A DNA stretch of 64,000 nucleotides from Histoplasma ohiense. Taxonomy: Eukaryota; Ascomycota; Eurotiomycetes; Onygenales; Ajellomycetaceae. Numbering within the stretch: position 1 is the stretch's first letter; every line of letters starts with the position of its first letter. The notes beneath the pieces are model-generated. The model was not told the DNA's origin. It saw only the letters and a program-made list of their open reading frames with translations, and ran no database searches. The stretch covers positions 4,650,001-4,714,000 of the forward strand of contig JAEVHH010000001.1 of the NCBI GenBank assembly GCA_017607445.1, in the 5' to 3' direction. Below are positions 24,200 to 34,308 of the stretch, in pieces. The position numbers and the translations under genes were made by a program.

Positions 24200-26983
24200 T
24201 CAAGCATAATTCTGCTCCTCCATCGCCCTCGCAATAACGGAAGCAAACCTGCCTGCCCTATCAGTATCCTGCTTAGCCGTGCCAATCCCAAGAAGCACTC
24301 TCTTAATCCCAACCCCAATCTGCTCACTCTGTGTCAGCCCGCGCAGCTCTGCCATTGCACCGTCTATCTCCTGCGGAGAGAACGCCTGTGCTTCCTTCAG
24401 GATGTAGGACAGTTCAGAGAAGGTGTTCACATTTGGCACACGGATATCAGAATTAAAGGAACTGAAAACATCAAGCTGCTTCAGGATGGAGCGCTCCGTG
24501 GTTGTGGCGAGGATAAGCAGGCGGCGGTCCCCGGGCGGTTTCTTTCTTAACAACACCATCACCGTCTGCAGTACTGTGTTGCTAAAACGGGGCCCAATGG
24601 GGACCCAGTCGATGATTCGCTCGATGTTATCCATCACGACAACGCTGGTGGGACTCTTGTATGCATCCATGAATACCTTGTTCATGTGGGAGACTTTAGC
24701 GGCCTCACTATAACCCACCATATCCTCCGGGGATATGAGTTTGACAAATGGAAAGTCTGAATCGATGGCAATCTTGGCAGCTAGGGCTGTTTTACCACTG
24801 CCTGGCGGCCCGTGAAGGAGGACCGAGAAGAGAGAAGTCGTTGACTGAGGATCGCGCACTTGGTTGACGAATAATTTTCCTTCACCTAGGATGCTGTTAA
24901 TCTCAGGGGAATAATTGATGATCCCGCCGTGCAGGCAGCTTTCGAGTTCTTCTTCGGAAACGCCGAAGGCTGGTTTCACCTCGTCAAGAGCATTGTGAAA
25001 ATCTTGGCGATTGACTTTCATGTTGACAATATCGTCACTAATACCAGCCATCGTGCCGACTTTCACATGTCGGTTAAACGCAAACGACGATGCCGACTTC
25101 ACCAAACCACTTATTTCAGCTCCAGAGAAGTTCTTAGTCAGTTGAGCCAACTCAAGAAGGTCGACATCTTTATCCATCACGTCGTTTTCTCTCATCTTTT
25201 GTGTATGAATTTTCAAGATTTGAGCCCGTCCATGTTCGTCTGGCAACGAAATTTCCATATGTACTTCTAGTCGTCCCGGCCGCAGTAAAGCGTCATCAAT
25301 CATGTCCATACGATTCGTCATTCCAATCAAGAGGATGTTGTTCAGTTGATCAACACCGTCTAGCTTTGACAAAAGTTGGTTGACGACACTGTCACCAACA
25401 CCAGTTCCGCCGCCGGCACCGCTACCACGCTGCTTGCAAACAGCATCTAGTTCGTCGAAAATAATGATGTGGAGACCACTTTCTTCTCCCTTTTCCTTGT
25501 ACTCTTTCTCCGCATCCGCAAATAATTTTCGAATGTTCTCTTCAGACTGTCCAACATATTTGTTTAGAACTTCGGGTCCGTTAATAACCTTTGGCTCCCT
25601 AGCGTTGAGCATTTTGCCAATTTGTCTAGCAATCAGAGTCTTTCCAGTTCCAGGCGGTCCATAGAGCAAGATCCCTTTGACATGCTGAATCCCGAGTTTC
25701 TCTACGAGTCCAGGGGGGAAAATCCGGGAAGCAAAAGCTCTCCGAAATATAGTACTGAACTCCATATCCAGACCGCCGATTCCCATGTTTTCGAATTTAA
25801 AATCAGGTTGGATAATTGAGTTTGCTGCGGGCCTTCGATTGGAAGGTTTCACATTGATTCCCGTTTTTGCATCTTTAAAAAAGTTGATCAGAGTAAAAGA
25901 TGTTAGAATTCCTCTAGCGTGAGGATCAGATGTCGTCGGTGCCGAGGACGATTTTGCTTTTTCTGAAGCTAAATCTCCGAGTTGAACCGTTTTGACTGTT
26001 AACAGTAAAGGGATACTCTTATCATCCATCAAAATCTTTTGCCCGGGGGCCAGGATTTGGTTTTCAAAGTTCTATGTATTGAGAGTCAGCCATGATAACT
26101 TTTCCTGTTTTGTCAGTAGAAATATAATCTGTACTAACCCGAGTAACGACTCGCGCAAGTTGATCTTGATCATAAGGCATTTCTGTCCTCTTCTTGCCGG
26201 CGAACCCAATTTCCATATCCATCGATGCAAGGTATGATTGCCCACCTTGGCTAAAAATGTCATACAGCCGAACGGTGACCATATCCGTTAATGCGACTTG
26301 GGCCCACGTCCTCTGTGGATCAGACATGCTAATGTGTCCCGGAGGGAACCCCTCGAGAGGACGCGCAGAGAAGACAAACATATCGTTTACAAGAACCAGG
26401 ACATCGGAACCGTCGCGGGAAGGGGGGATATCATGCGGCGATACTGCGACACTTTAAAAAGGGAGATCGGATTGTCAGCATCTCATATTATATTTGTTAT
26501 ATTTGGGTGGTTCGTTGAGACCAAGAAGGAGAAACCCGTTTCTCCCCAACACACCCCTCAAAAGAAAAGAAGAACGTACAGATTTCCATATGTATATGAA
26601 TTATCTGGACTCTTCGCTGGGCGCAGAGTCCAGACTTGATCACCCATGCCACCCCCACCTCCTCCTCCTCTCGGTGGCATCCTGCCGGGTCCCCGCCCAG
26701 AAGGCATGTGTTGCTGTGGCTGCCCACGGGCCATGGGGGATCGGTCGTAGTTCCTTTTATCATCATAACCATCAGTCATCACAGTGTCAAAATCAGAATC
26801 AGGACGACGGAGTGGAGTCGCATACCCTCCACCCAGTCGAGGATCCGGGCCATGACCAGATGACTGTGGACTAGGACTATTGTAACGGTCTCGCGGTGCG
26901 CCCATTCTGTCCCCGCTGGGGGTAGAGCTGCCGCCGCTCGGGCTAAAAGGATTGACGGAAGGGAAGTTGTTGCGATTAAACAT
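24200..26983 (-). CDS. sec18: Vesicular-fusion ATPase Sec18 (NSF)
   Basis: AAA+ ATPase that disassembles SNARE complexes with Sec17 so vesicle fusion can continue. Exons are 26983-26580, 26451-26139 and 26071-24200, with introns of 128 and 67 bases in agreeing phases, giving 862 residues. The first 100 or so residues are disordered with Gly-rich and Gln patches, then the N domain starts at VWTLRPAKSPDNSYTYGNL. D1 has Walker A GPPGTGKT at 377-384, Walker B IIIFDELDAVCKQRG, and the conserved DALLRPGRLEVHMEI. D2 has Walker A GPPGSGKT near 659 and VVVMDNIERIIDW in place of a classic DE pair, as usual for NSF-type D2 domains, which bind but barely hydrolyse ATP. Start: ATG 26983, the first in frame. 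It is divergent from the LENG1-like gene. No lesion seen. Confidence 0.97.
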
Positions 26984-27496
26984 AGTTTCCAGTGGCTGGT
27001 AAGTTAGGTGTAGTTGAAAGAATGAGAAATATAGGCTCCTTCAGATTATTTATAGCCCTCAGTTTGCCGTAGAAAAGAACACTGTGTTCTCAGATATCGA
27101 GTTTCAGCGTCCAGCATATGTTTTCTAGGTAGGTGGGCAGCGAGAGGGGTTTGGAGGCAGCTACATAAAGTACAAGAACAGGCATCAATCAAAGTTGCAA
27201 TGCGTAAAAATATACGTAGTCATCAGCGTCAAGCCAAATGATGGGCATAGGAACTGCGTATCTATAGGGAACAATAATCTAGTGGTTCTTGTGGGCCTGA
27301 AACTGATGTCGAGTCAAGATATTCTGACGATACGATGGTCAAGGAAGATCCAGCCACGTCCCGCGCCACCTTACTAACAGCTCTTGTGGCGCACTAAGAA
27401 TTTCCTGCCCTTTGGCGTCATCGGTGATTTTGGCAACTGTCTCTACTTTTATTAACTCAACAAGTGTTAGAAATTTTTATATTCAATTTTCAGAGG
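26984..27496. promoter_or_regulatory. Divergent promoter between sec18 and the LENG1-like gene
   Basis: 513 bases separate the two start codons. No other gene is seen. TATTTATAG near 27048 is a TATA-like element on the sec18 side. Confidence 0.5.
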
Positions 27497-28691
27497 ATGG
27501 TATTGTAAGTCTTAATTGCTTATATCACTTCTATTGCCTCTGCCGGTTATATACCATTAATACTAACCAATTTTCCTCTCCAGACATCTTCTCGGCAAGA
27601 AGTCATGGAACGTCTACAACAGAGATAACATCGCCCGCGTCCGGCGCGATGAAGCCGAAGCGAAATCGCGTGAAGAAGAAGAACGACGGCACTTACAGCA
27701 AGTCGACGCCGAAAAACGTTTAGAAATCCTGCGAGGACTCCGCTCCCCGTCGAAATCCCCTCCGCCACCTGACCCCGAAGAGTCACCAGCCAACAAACGA
27801 AGAGATCAGGAACGAGAACGAGGGCCTCCTCACCGGAAACGACGGCGTATAGCTGGCGAAAACGATACAGATCGCGATATCCGATTTGCTAGAGAAGATG
27901 CGCAACGCGCGGAAGCAAGGCGTGAAAAGGATGTCGTCGTCGGCAAACTGCCCAAGGATGATGCGCCCCTGATGGATGATTCAGGCCATATCAGCCTATT
28001 CCCTGAGCCTGCAGCGGTAGATTCCGTCATTAACGATTTGAGGAAAAATCACGAGGCGGAGGCTGAGGCTACGAGAAAGAAGCGCGAATATGAAGACCAG
28101 TATACCATGCGCTTCTCGAATGCGGCTGGGTTCAAGACGAGCTTAGATAAGGGGCCTTGGTATTCGTCGTCGACCACTGACATAGCGGCTCAGACTGTTG
28201 AAGATATGTTGCCAAATAAAGATGTGTGGGGAAATGAAGACCCGCGGAGGCAGGAGAGGGAGAGAGCGAGGATTAGTATGAGTGACCCTTTGATGGCGAT
28301 GAAAAGGGGCGTTCGTCAGTTGCGGGATATGGAGAGAGAGCGGAACAAGTGGGCGGAGGAGAAGAAAAGGGAGTTGAAGGTTTTCAAGGAGGAGGAGGAG
28401 AGGAGGGAGAGAAGGGATTCAAGCCGACATCGTCGAGAAAGGCGAAGAAGGCGGGGATCGAATGCTTCACACAATAGTCTGGACGATTTTAGTTTGGATG
28501 CGGGGACACAGCCGGTAGAAAACAGCCGCGATCGTAACCGCGAGCGCTCAAAGAAACACCGTCGGGAAGGGAGGGAGCGGAGTCAGGAACGTTCTTCAAA
28601 ACATATGAGATCCTATGTCGATAGCCAGTCTCATAAAAGCTCTAGAAACCGCGAAAAAGACCGGTCCAAGCGTCCGTCCGCTGACAAATGA
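27497..28691 (+). CDS. LENG1-like / CIR N-terminal domain protein, probable splicing factor
   Basis: The protein starts MVLHLLGKKSWNVYN, the typical beginning of the CIR_N/LENG1 family, which is associated with spliceosome proteins. Exon 1 is only 8 bases (27497-27504, ATG GTA TT), followed by an intron at 27505-27583 with a GTAAGT donor, a TACTAACC branch site and a CTCCAG acceptor. Exon 2 is 27584-28691, giving 371 residues. After the first 45 residues comes a highly charged helical region (RRDEAEAKSREEEERR) and a Pro/Ser patch. The middle is conserved, around GPWYSSSTTD and WGNEDPRRQERERARI. The tail is rich in Arg, Ser and Lys (RRERRRRRGS) and looks like a nuclear, RS-type domain. It converges on rmt3, 228 bases between stops. 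Confidence 0.87.
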
Positions 28692-28919
28692 CTGTCTAGT
28701 TGGGTGCCAGCACCTGTGAAACGTTATAATACCCAATTTGCCGATGTTTAAGTTGTTAATTTGGACTATGTCCACTTTCTATGACTCTCATATTTCACGA
28801 CCCGATTTTAATTTCTTTGACCAACTCAAACATTCTATTTTGGTATACCTGAACGTGACGTGCAAAGGCATCAACCCAAGCGTGGCTATCTCTCTTATTT
28901 TGAAAATGTAAGTAAAACC

Positions 28920-30947
28920 TCATTGTAGAAACCATTCCTGCCGTCCCCGCTCAACACCCTCTATATCCCAGTCAATCCTAATATCCAAGAGCCGAGATTT
29001 ATCATCCTTTTTCCTATACTCCACATGTCCCTTGATAACCTGTCCCTTCATTAGTGGCATTGCTGGTGTTTTCCCACGGTTTATCAAAAACACTCCCTGT
29101 TGCCAATGGGTCTCAGGGTCGAACGGACCCGTCGAGAACGCGACAAATCCTTCCTTCTTCATATCTCGTGGCACCGCATCATCGGCCACCTTCGATGTCC
29201 TCGACGGCATAAAAAAGGTATCAAACCACACAGCCCAACCGTCCAATGCATCGATATCCGTGCGGAGCGTTACTTCAAATTCCTTGATGAAGGTGAGCTC
29301 CTGGACAGTTATTGTGTGTAACGGCAGTTGTAAGAATGGCGATGCTTTCGCAACGACGGTTTCTTCTGGCTTCTCGATACATCGGACAAGGGCCTCATCG
29401 TATATATTGAGAAGCATGCTGGACATTTTAAACCCGTAGACTGAGTTCCAGAAGGTTATGTGTGAATCTACGAGGTCTGGATTAGCCAAGGGTGCGATTT
29501 GGAGCGTGGTATGTGAAGGAACCATAAGCCCATCTGGTGCGAGGTAGCGATCTCGGGCCCAGATAACAGAGTCGAACATCGCTTCGAAAAGGAGACAGTA
29601 TCCCATCCATTCGGACACGATAATATCGACTTGTGGTACTGGTAGCTCTACTTCTTCAATTTTGCCACGGATGCATCTAGTATTTTTTTAAAGTTAATGT
29701 TGTTATTGTAGCTCTTGATGTTTAGCAATAATAGAGTATAAAATACATACTTAATCACATCCCCAAATCCGTTGTCATATACGATTTCGCGTGCCCGGTC
29801 AATGATATCTGAATTGTCAACCGCAACGACCATTTTCGCGCCGGCTTTTGCGCAGAACATGGACAAGATACCTAGGTACAGTAAGACACGACAATATGGA
29901 TATGAATGGATTCAAAAATCATACCTGTTCCGCATCCGACATCAAGTACGATTTTGTCTTTGAACAGACTTTTGTTATCATATATAAAATCCCGATAGGC
30001 ATCCGTGCGGACAGAGTCCTTGAGCATGGACTCGTGTATACCTAGACAATGAGAAGTTAGTGATTGCGACTCCTATTACCCTTTTCATAAAAGTTTGAAG
30101 ATACAATCCGCACCATTATACGAATAGGATTTGAAATATTCTGACTCAGCTTCTTGGAATTTACCAGAGCCTGAAGCTTCAGTCGTTGCAGCTGTGCTTG
30201 AAAGTGCGCCGTTTAGTTCCTTGTCCAAAGACCGCTTAACAATCGTCTTGTACTCCTCGAAATCGCTGCGCATACGGTCCAGTTCATCTTCGAGTTCTCT
30301 AATCCGAGATACTGGATCTGTTTCTGCCTCCTTTGATCCAGGACATCCCTTTCCTACGTCCTTTCGGTCAAGCTCATATTCCTCAGACAAGTCATCCAAG
30401 TTATATAGAAGCGCATCATCCTCCAGCACAGGTCTCAAGTATTGCTCGTCATCGAACAGGGCCGCAGAGGATACGTCAGGGGTCAAATTCCCAGTCTTGA
30501 CCTCTGAGCGAATGTAGTTGACAAGTCTAATAGTGCCTAGGAAATCGAGGCCTGAATCGAACGAAGGCGGGAAAGTAAAACGGAACGCATAATAAGTCAG
30601 CTCGAGGTCACCCACCATCGAAATCGAATGGTAAAATATTTTCCGCCACAACCAGGCACAATTGAAGCTTTATTGGACCGGTTTTGTATCTACACACCAA
30701 GATCTTTCTGAACCCTCACAAGGTCGAAGTGGAAATTTTCCTTGCAATCATTGAGCATTGCCTGGGCATTTGGGAAGACCTTGTCGCTAAACAAACTTAT
30801 GACAGGCTCACACTCTTCGTCCAGTTCGACATCTTCCCATCCTTCATCTTTGGATAGGTCTAGGGGGTCAGACGTTGACGAGCTGATGTCGCTATCGGAA
30901 TGTGCATCCTCCAGGGCGGCATGAGGGGGTGATGGGGAGGGAGCCAT
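28920..30947 (-). CDS. rmt3: Type I protein arginine N-methyltransferase 3 (Rmt3/PRMT3)
   Basis: SAM-dependent methylation of arginine; PRMT3 acts on the small ribosomal subunit protein uS5 (Rps2). Five exons: 30947-30698, 30551-30114, 30041-29925, 29871-29751 and 29676-28920, all phases consistent, 560 residues. The N-terminal 80 residues include an acidic stretch and the region aligned with the PRMT3 zinc finger, but the metal ligands are mostly gone. Next come LDFLGTIRLVNYIR and a coiled-coil-like helix (RIRELEDELDRMRSDFEEY). The SAM site is VLDVGCGTGILS near 261-272. The double-E loop is SEWMGYCLLFEAM, and the later THW motif is present (ETHWQQG). Start: ATG 30947, the only in-frame ATG before the conserved acidic segment; an upstream exon is not excluded. 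Confidence 0.95.
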
Positions 30948-31565
30948 TGCCTCGTAATCAACAGATAAAAGAAATGTATCTGAAATGAGGCATATGTATC
31001 CAATAAATAAAAAGGAGAATGATGTGTTACGTATTTTTTTATACCTTTTTTTTATCTCTTCCCCAAATTCCAGCGTTGTTAGTGGGGCACTACCTCCTAT
31101 CCCTTCGTCTGGGGGCGGAGGCACAATTAGCGCAATTTTTTAGCGCGTACCTTAGTGTATTAAATACATAAATACTACTGGATTATATGAGAGATCTACT
31201 GTATTTATATGTTTTAGTGTAATTTATGTAATCTATCTGATCTAATCCAATCAGGAATGAAACTCCTGTCAACACTGGCTTTTCAAACAGAGAGAAATAT
31301 TGTTACATACAGTACAATCATATCTTGATCTTGAAGCTCTATCTTTATTCTCTTCTGTTCTCTAAGTTCTCTTTCTTTTGTACTGACATCAGACACAAGC
31401 TTGAGATTCTAACAGAGAAATTCAATGATGATTTAGATCTGAATTTGATCAAATAGTACTAGTAGTCAGTCAATAAAGAATATAAGCATTGACAATAGCA
31501 TGATCAATAATTCAGTATAGAATTAACAATCAGATGCAATTGATGAGTATGAGAGGTGATGACAA

Positions 31566-31657
31566 TGTGAAAAGTGAATAGTAGAAGATAGTATATAGTA
31601 TAGTGGAGATAATAGTAATAATAATATAGTAGTAAATTGTAATAATAGTGTAGCTAA
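31566..31657. repeat. Dispersed repeat block, second copy near 61413-61536
   Basis: Shared strings such as AGTAGAAGATAG, GAGATAATAGTAATA and AGTGTAGCTAA occur in the same order here and at 61413-61536. Here the copy stops where the LTR-like unit at 31658 begins, suggesting that unit inserted into it. Confidence 0.6.
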
Positions 31658-31934
31658 TGTAATAGACACAACAGAAATATCTATATTAGAAAATAGCTAT
31701 ATAGTGATAGAAAGATATAGAATATGAAGAACAAGACATGATGACAACATTATCTATATAATATTTACTAATATCTGTAGATTGTAGAAGATCAGCAATT
31801 AGCTTTGAATAATAGAGATTGCTATCTTCTTAATATTCTACATGCATACTTCACACTACTTTTATAATTATATCTAGAACTATCTTTTACAATTCTAATC
31901 ACTCTTAATCTTATCTGAGTAGTCTGTTGTTACA
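31658..31934 (+). repeat. LTR-like unit, copy 1
   Basis: Begins TGTAATAGACACAACAG and ends CTGTTGTTACA, so the ends are inverted (TGTAA/TTACA). It is very similar to 32481-32765 and, in part, to 60103-60339. AT-rich and noncoding. Orientation is assigned from the sequence that follows it, which is shared with copy 2. Confidence 0.7.
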
Positions 31935-32480
31935 CACATCTACAATAAGATTCACAACATTAGTTAAAATACATAAGATGATTTCAATATACACAAAATC
32001 TTTTGAAAATCAATCTGAATTCTCTATCATCTCTGACAACTACAATGCACATCTACAACAGTTGAATAATCAAATCTGTGAATGAAAGCAGCAATTAGCT
32101 ATTCTGCATGTACAACAGCAGCTCAACAAATTGAAAGCACAGATTTGTGAAGATACTTTTATTGAGCTTCAATTAATTCAGAATATCATCACAGAACCAC
32201 TGCAAAACTGATCTATAGATGATATAGATGATGATAATAAAACATCACTGAGATTAAAGATTAAAAACTACTATTAAGAAAAAAATATATTAGAATTCAA
32301 AAACTATAAAAATCACATATTGACTCTCTTTACACATCACTATCAGTATTATTGAAAGAAAGAATACAAGATAAATGATGCTAAACTCTATCTTAATATT
32401 CATATTAAACAGAAATGATTGAATTTTGTATCATCAAATAAAAAATGTGGAGAAGCAATATTGTTGACTTTCAATGATAT
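31935..32480 (+). mobile_element. Internal retroelement remnant between the two LTR-like units
   Basis: The first about 130 bases recur after copy 2 (CACATCTACAATAAGATT onward). The rest reads in places as a gag-like charged protein with many stops. It is too short for a full element, so this is a deleted or nested remnant. Family not determined. Confidence 0.5.
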
Positions 32481-32765
32481 TGTAATAGATACAACAGAAA
32501 TATCTATATTAGAAAATAGCTATATAATGATAGAAAGGTATAGAATATGAAGGATGAGATATGATGACAACATTATCTATATAATACTTGCTGATATTTG
32601 TAGATCTTAGAAGATCAGTGATTAGCTTTGAATAATAGAGATTGCTATCTTCTTAATATTCTATATATGTACTTCACACTACTCTCACAATTATATCTAG
32701 AATCATCTCTTACAATTCTAATTGCTCTTAACCTTACAGATGTATTTGAGTGGTCTGTTGTTACA
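32481..32765 (+). repeat. LTR-like unit, copy 2
   Basis: Same unit as 31658-31934 with the same ends. It is followed by about 125 bases of shared internal sequence to about 32890, then an abrupt junction to single-copy sequence. Confidence 0.7.
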
Positions 32766-33621
32766 CACATCTACAATAAGATTTGCAACATTACTTAAAA
32801 CATGTAAGATGATCTCAATATGTGCAAGATCTTTTGAAAATCAATCTGAATTCTCTACCACCTCTGACAACCACAATGCACATCTGCAACAGGATGAGGG
32901 TCTGCTCAAATCCCGGCCCCATTTCTGTCCTTTGGAGCCTATCACTCGAGAAATTGTCTCTTAAGGGTTGTATGAAACTGGGTATTTCCCGCAATGTCTT
33001 ATCCATCGATCCCTTGATTGGAAGGAAAATGGGAAGCTGGATATTCAGTGTTCGGCGCGTCCTGGAACTGCGTGGCCCCTTGCCCCCAACACCCCAACTC
33101 TGGCCAATTTTTCGAAATGATATGAATGGTGTGACCAGTTATATTCTTCTCCGGATTGAGGACTACTAACTAGTCAACCTTGAGTGTATCCCAGGCGGCT
33201 AATTGCAGTTCACTTTCTTTAGCAAGTCTCCATGCTGGCCAATATGTGCTTCTGATCCTCAGTGCCGCTCTCTCTTCTGAAAAAAACATGCAGAGCCTTC
33301 CTGTTCTAATTTTACTATTCAATGAATGTTGAGGGCGCCAATTTCTCCCTTACTCTAAGCTCTCTCATTCTCATCCTCGCCGCCAACAATGTCACAGCTT
33401 GGATATAAAGGGTGCTCATTTCCTGCCAGAGATGAGCTTCTTTAGATACAGAAACAACGCGCTCGATATTCAGATTTCTAGTTCCTTAGACTTCGATTTT
33501 CCTCTTTTCCAGCAACCACTTTTGCGTCTTCTTTGCCTTTCAATTCTATCTTCCTTTTACCGGCGACTGCTGAGAGTGCTCCCTTTCGCTCAACGAAAAT
33601 TCTCATTCCCTCGAAACGACC

Positions 33622-34149
33622 ATGGCGAATTATCTCTCCCTGCCTATCCTCGATGAACTTGTGCGATTCGCCGAGGAGGATGCATTGTATGAAGATTCGA
33701 TTAAGGCGATGGCGTCAGACATTCTCAACTATTATTTTCCAGCGACAAATGGTTTTACAGTCGCCCCAGAGCAAAACCGACAGGGGAATATCGCGGATTT
33801 TATCATCCTCCGGATCCAACGTCGGTTCCCCGGTGACCGCGGTGTCGTCGATCACACCGTAGCTGAAGCCAAAAGAGATACCGACTCCGTCACAGCTGCT
33901 TTGGAGCAGCTTGAGAATGCCCTCAAACAAGCCAATACTGAATTTGGCAGGTGCTGGGCAATGCTGATTCATGGATGCAACTTTCAATTTTTCGAGTATC
34001 ACATTCACCTGCCTGCGGGTGAACAGCTTATCCCATGGGGTCCTCCGAATCAACCATCGCAGAATTTGTTCCATGGTCGAAATGATAGCGTAACTATCGA
34101 TTGGATGCTGCGTCATATGGGACAAAACAACACTCCACCAGCACGCTAG
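33622..34149 (+). CDS. Small protein with PD-(D/E)XK nuclease-like pattern
   Basis: Intronless, 175 residues, ATG in a good context (ACCATGG). I do not recognise the protein by name. The order of elements suggests a PD-(D/E)XK-type fold: an N-terminal helical part, then Asp59 in GNIADFIIL, a strand ending in Glu82-Ala-Lys84 (VAEAKRD), a helix with Gln96 (ALEQLENAL), then a hydrophobic strand (WAMLIHG) and FQFFEYH. In this superfamily the Asp, Glu and Lys bind the metal and the Gln helix supports the site. No signal peptide or membrane segment. It sits just right of a repeat block and tail to tail with the 520-residue protein gene. A function in DNA cleavage is inference from the motif only. 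Confidence 0.65.
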   Translation: MANYLSLPILDELVRFAEEDALYEDSIKAMASDILNYYFPATNGFTVAPEQNRQGNIADFIILRIQRRFPGDRGVVDHTVAEAKRDTDSVTAALEQLENALKQANTEFGRCWAMLIHGCNFQFFEYHIHLPAGEQLIPWGPPNQPSQNLFHGRNDSVTIDWMLRHMGQNNTPPAR

Positions 34150-34308
34150 TGGCTGCTCACGCTGCCATGGAGATATCACAACAATGGGTATAAGAGGCTT
34201 GTTGAAATGTAACATTGGTGAAGGGGTATTGGAGGCAGATGACTTTGTATTTGCTTGTTTGCTAGTAGCTGATTATGCATATTCAAGAATATCTCATCTC
34301 AGAGAATA

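Larger units (their letters stand above)
31140..33621. other. AT-rich repeat block and flank
   Basis: 31140-32890 is strongly AT-rich, lacks recognisable genes and contains two copies of an LTR-like unit plus retroelement remnants. From about 32892 composition abruptly returns to normal. 32892-33621 is the likely promoter of the next gene; no gene is seen in it. Confidence 0.6.
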
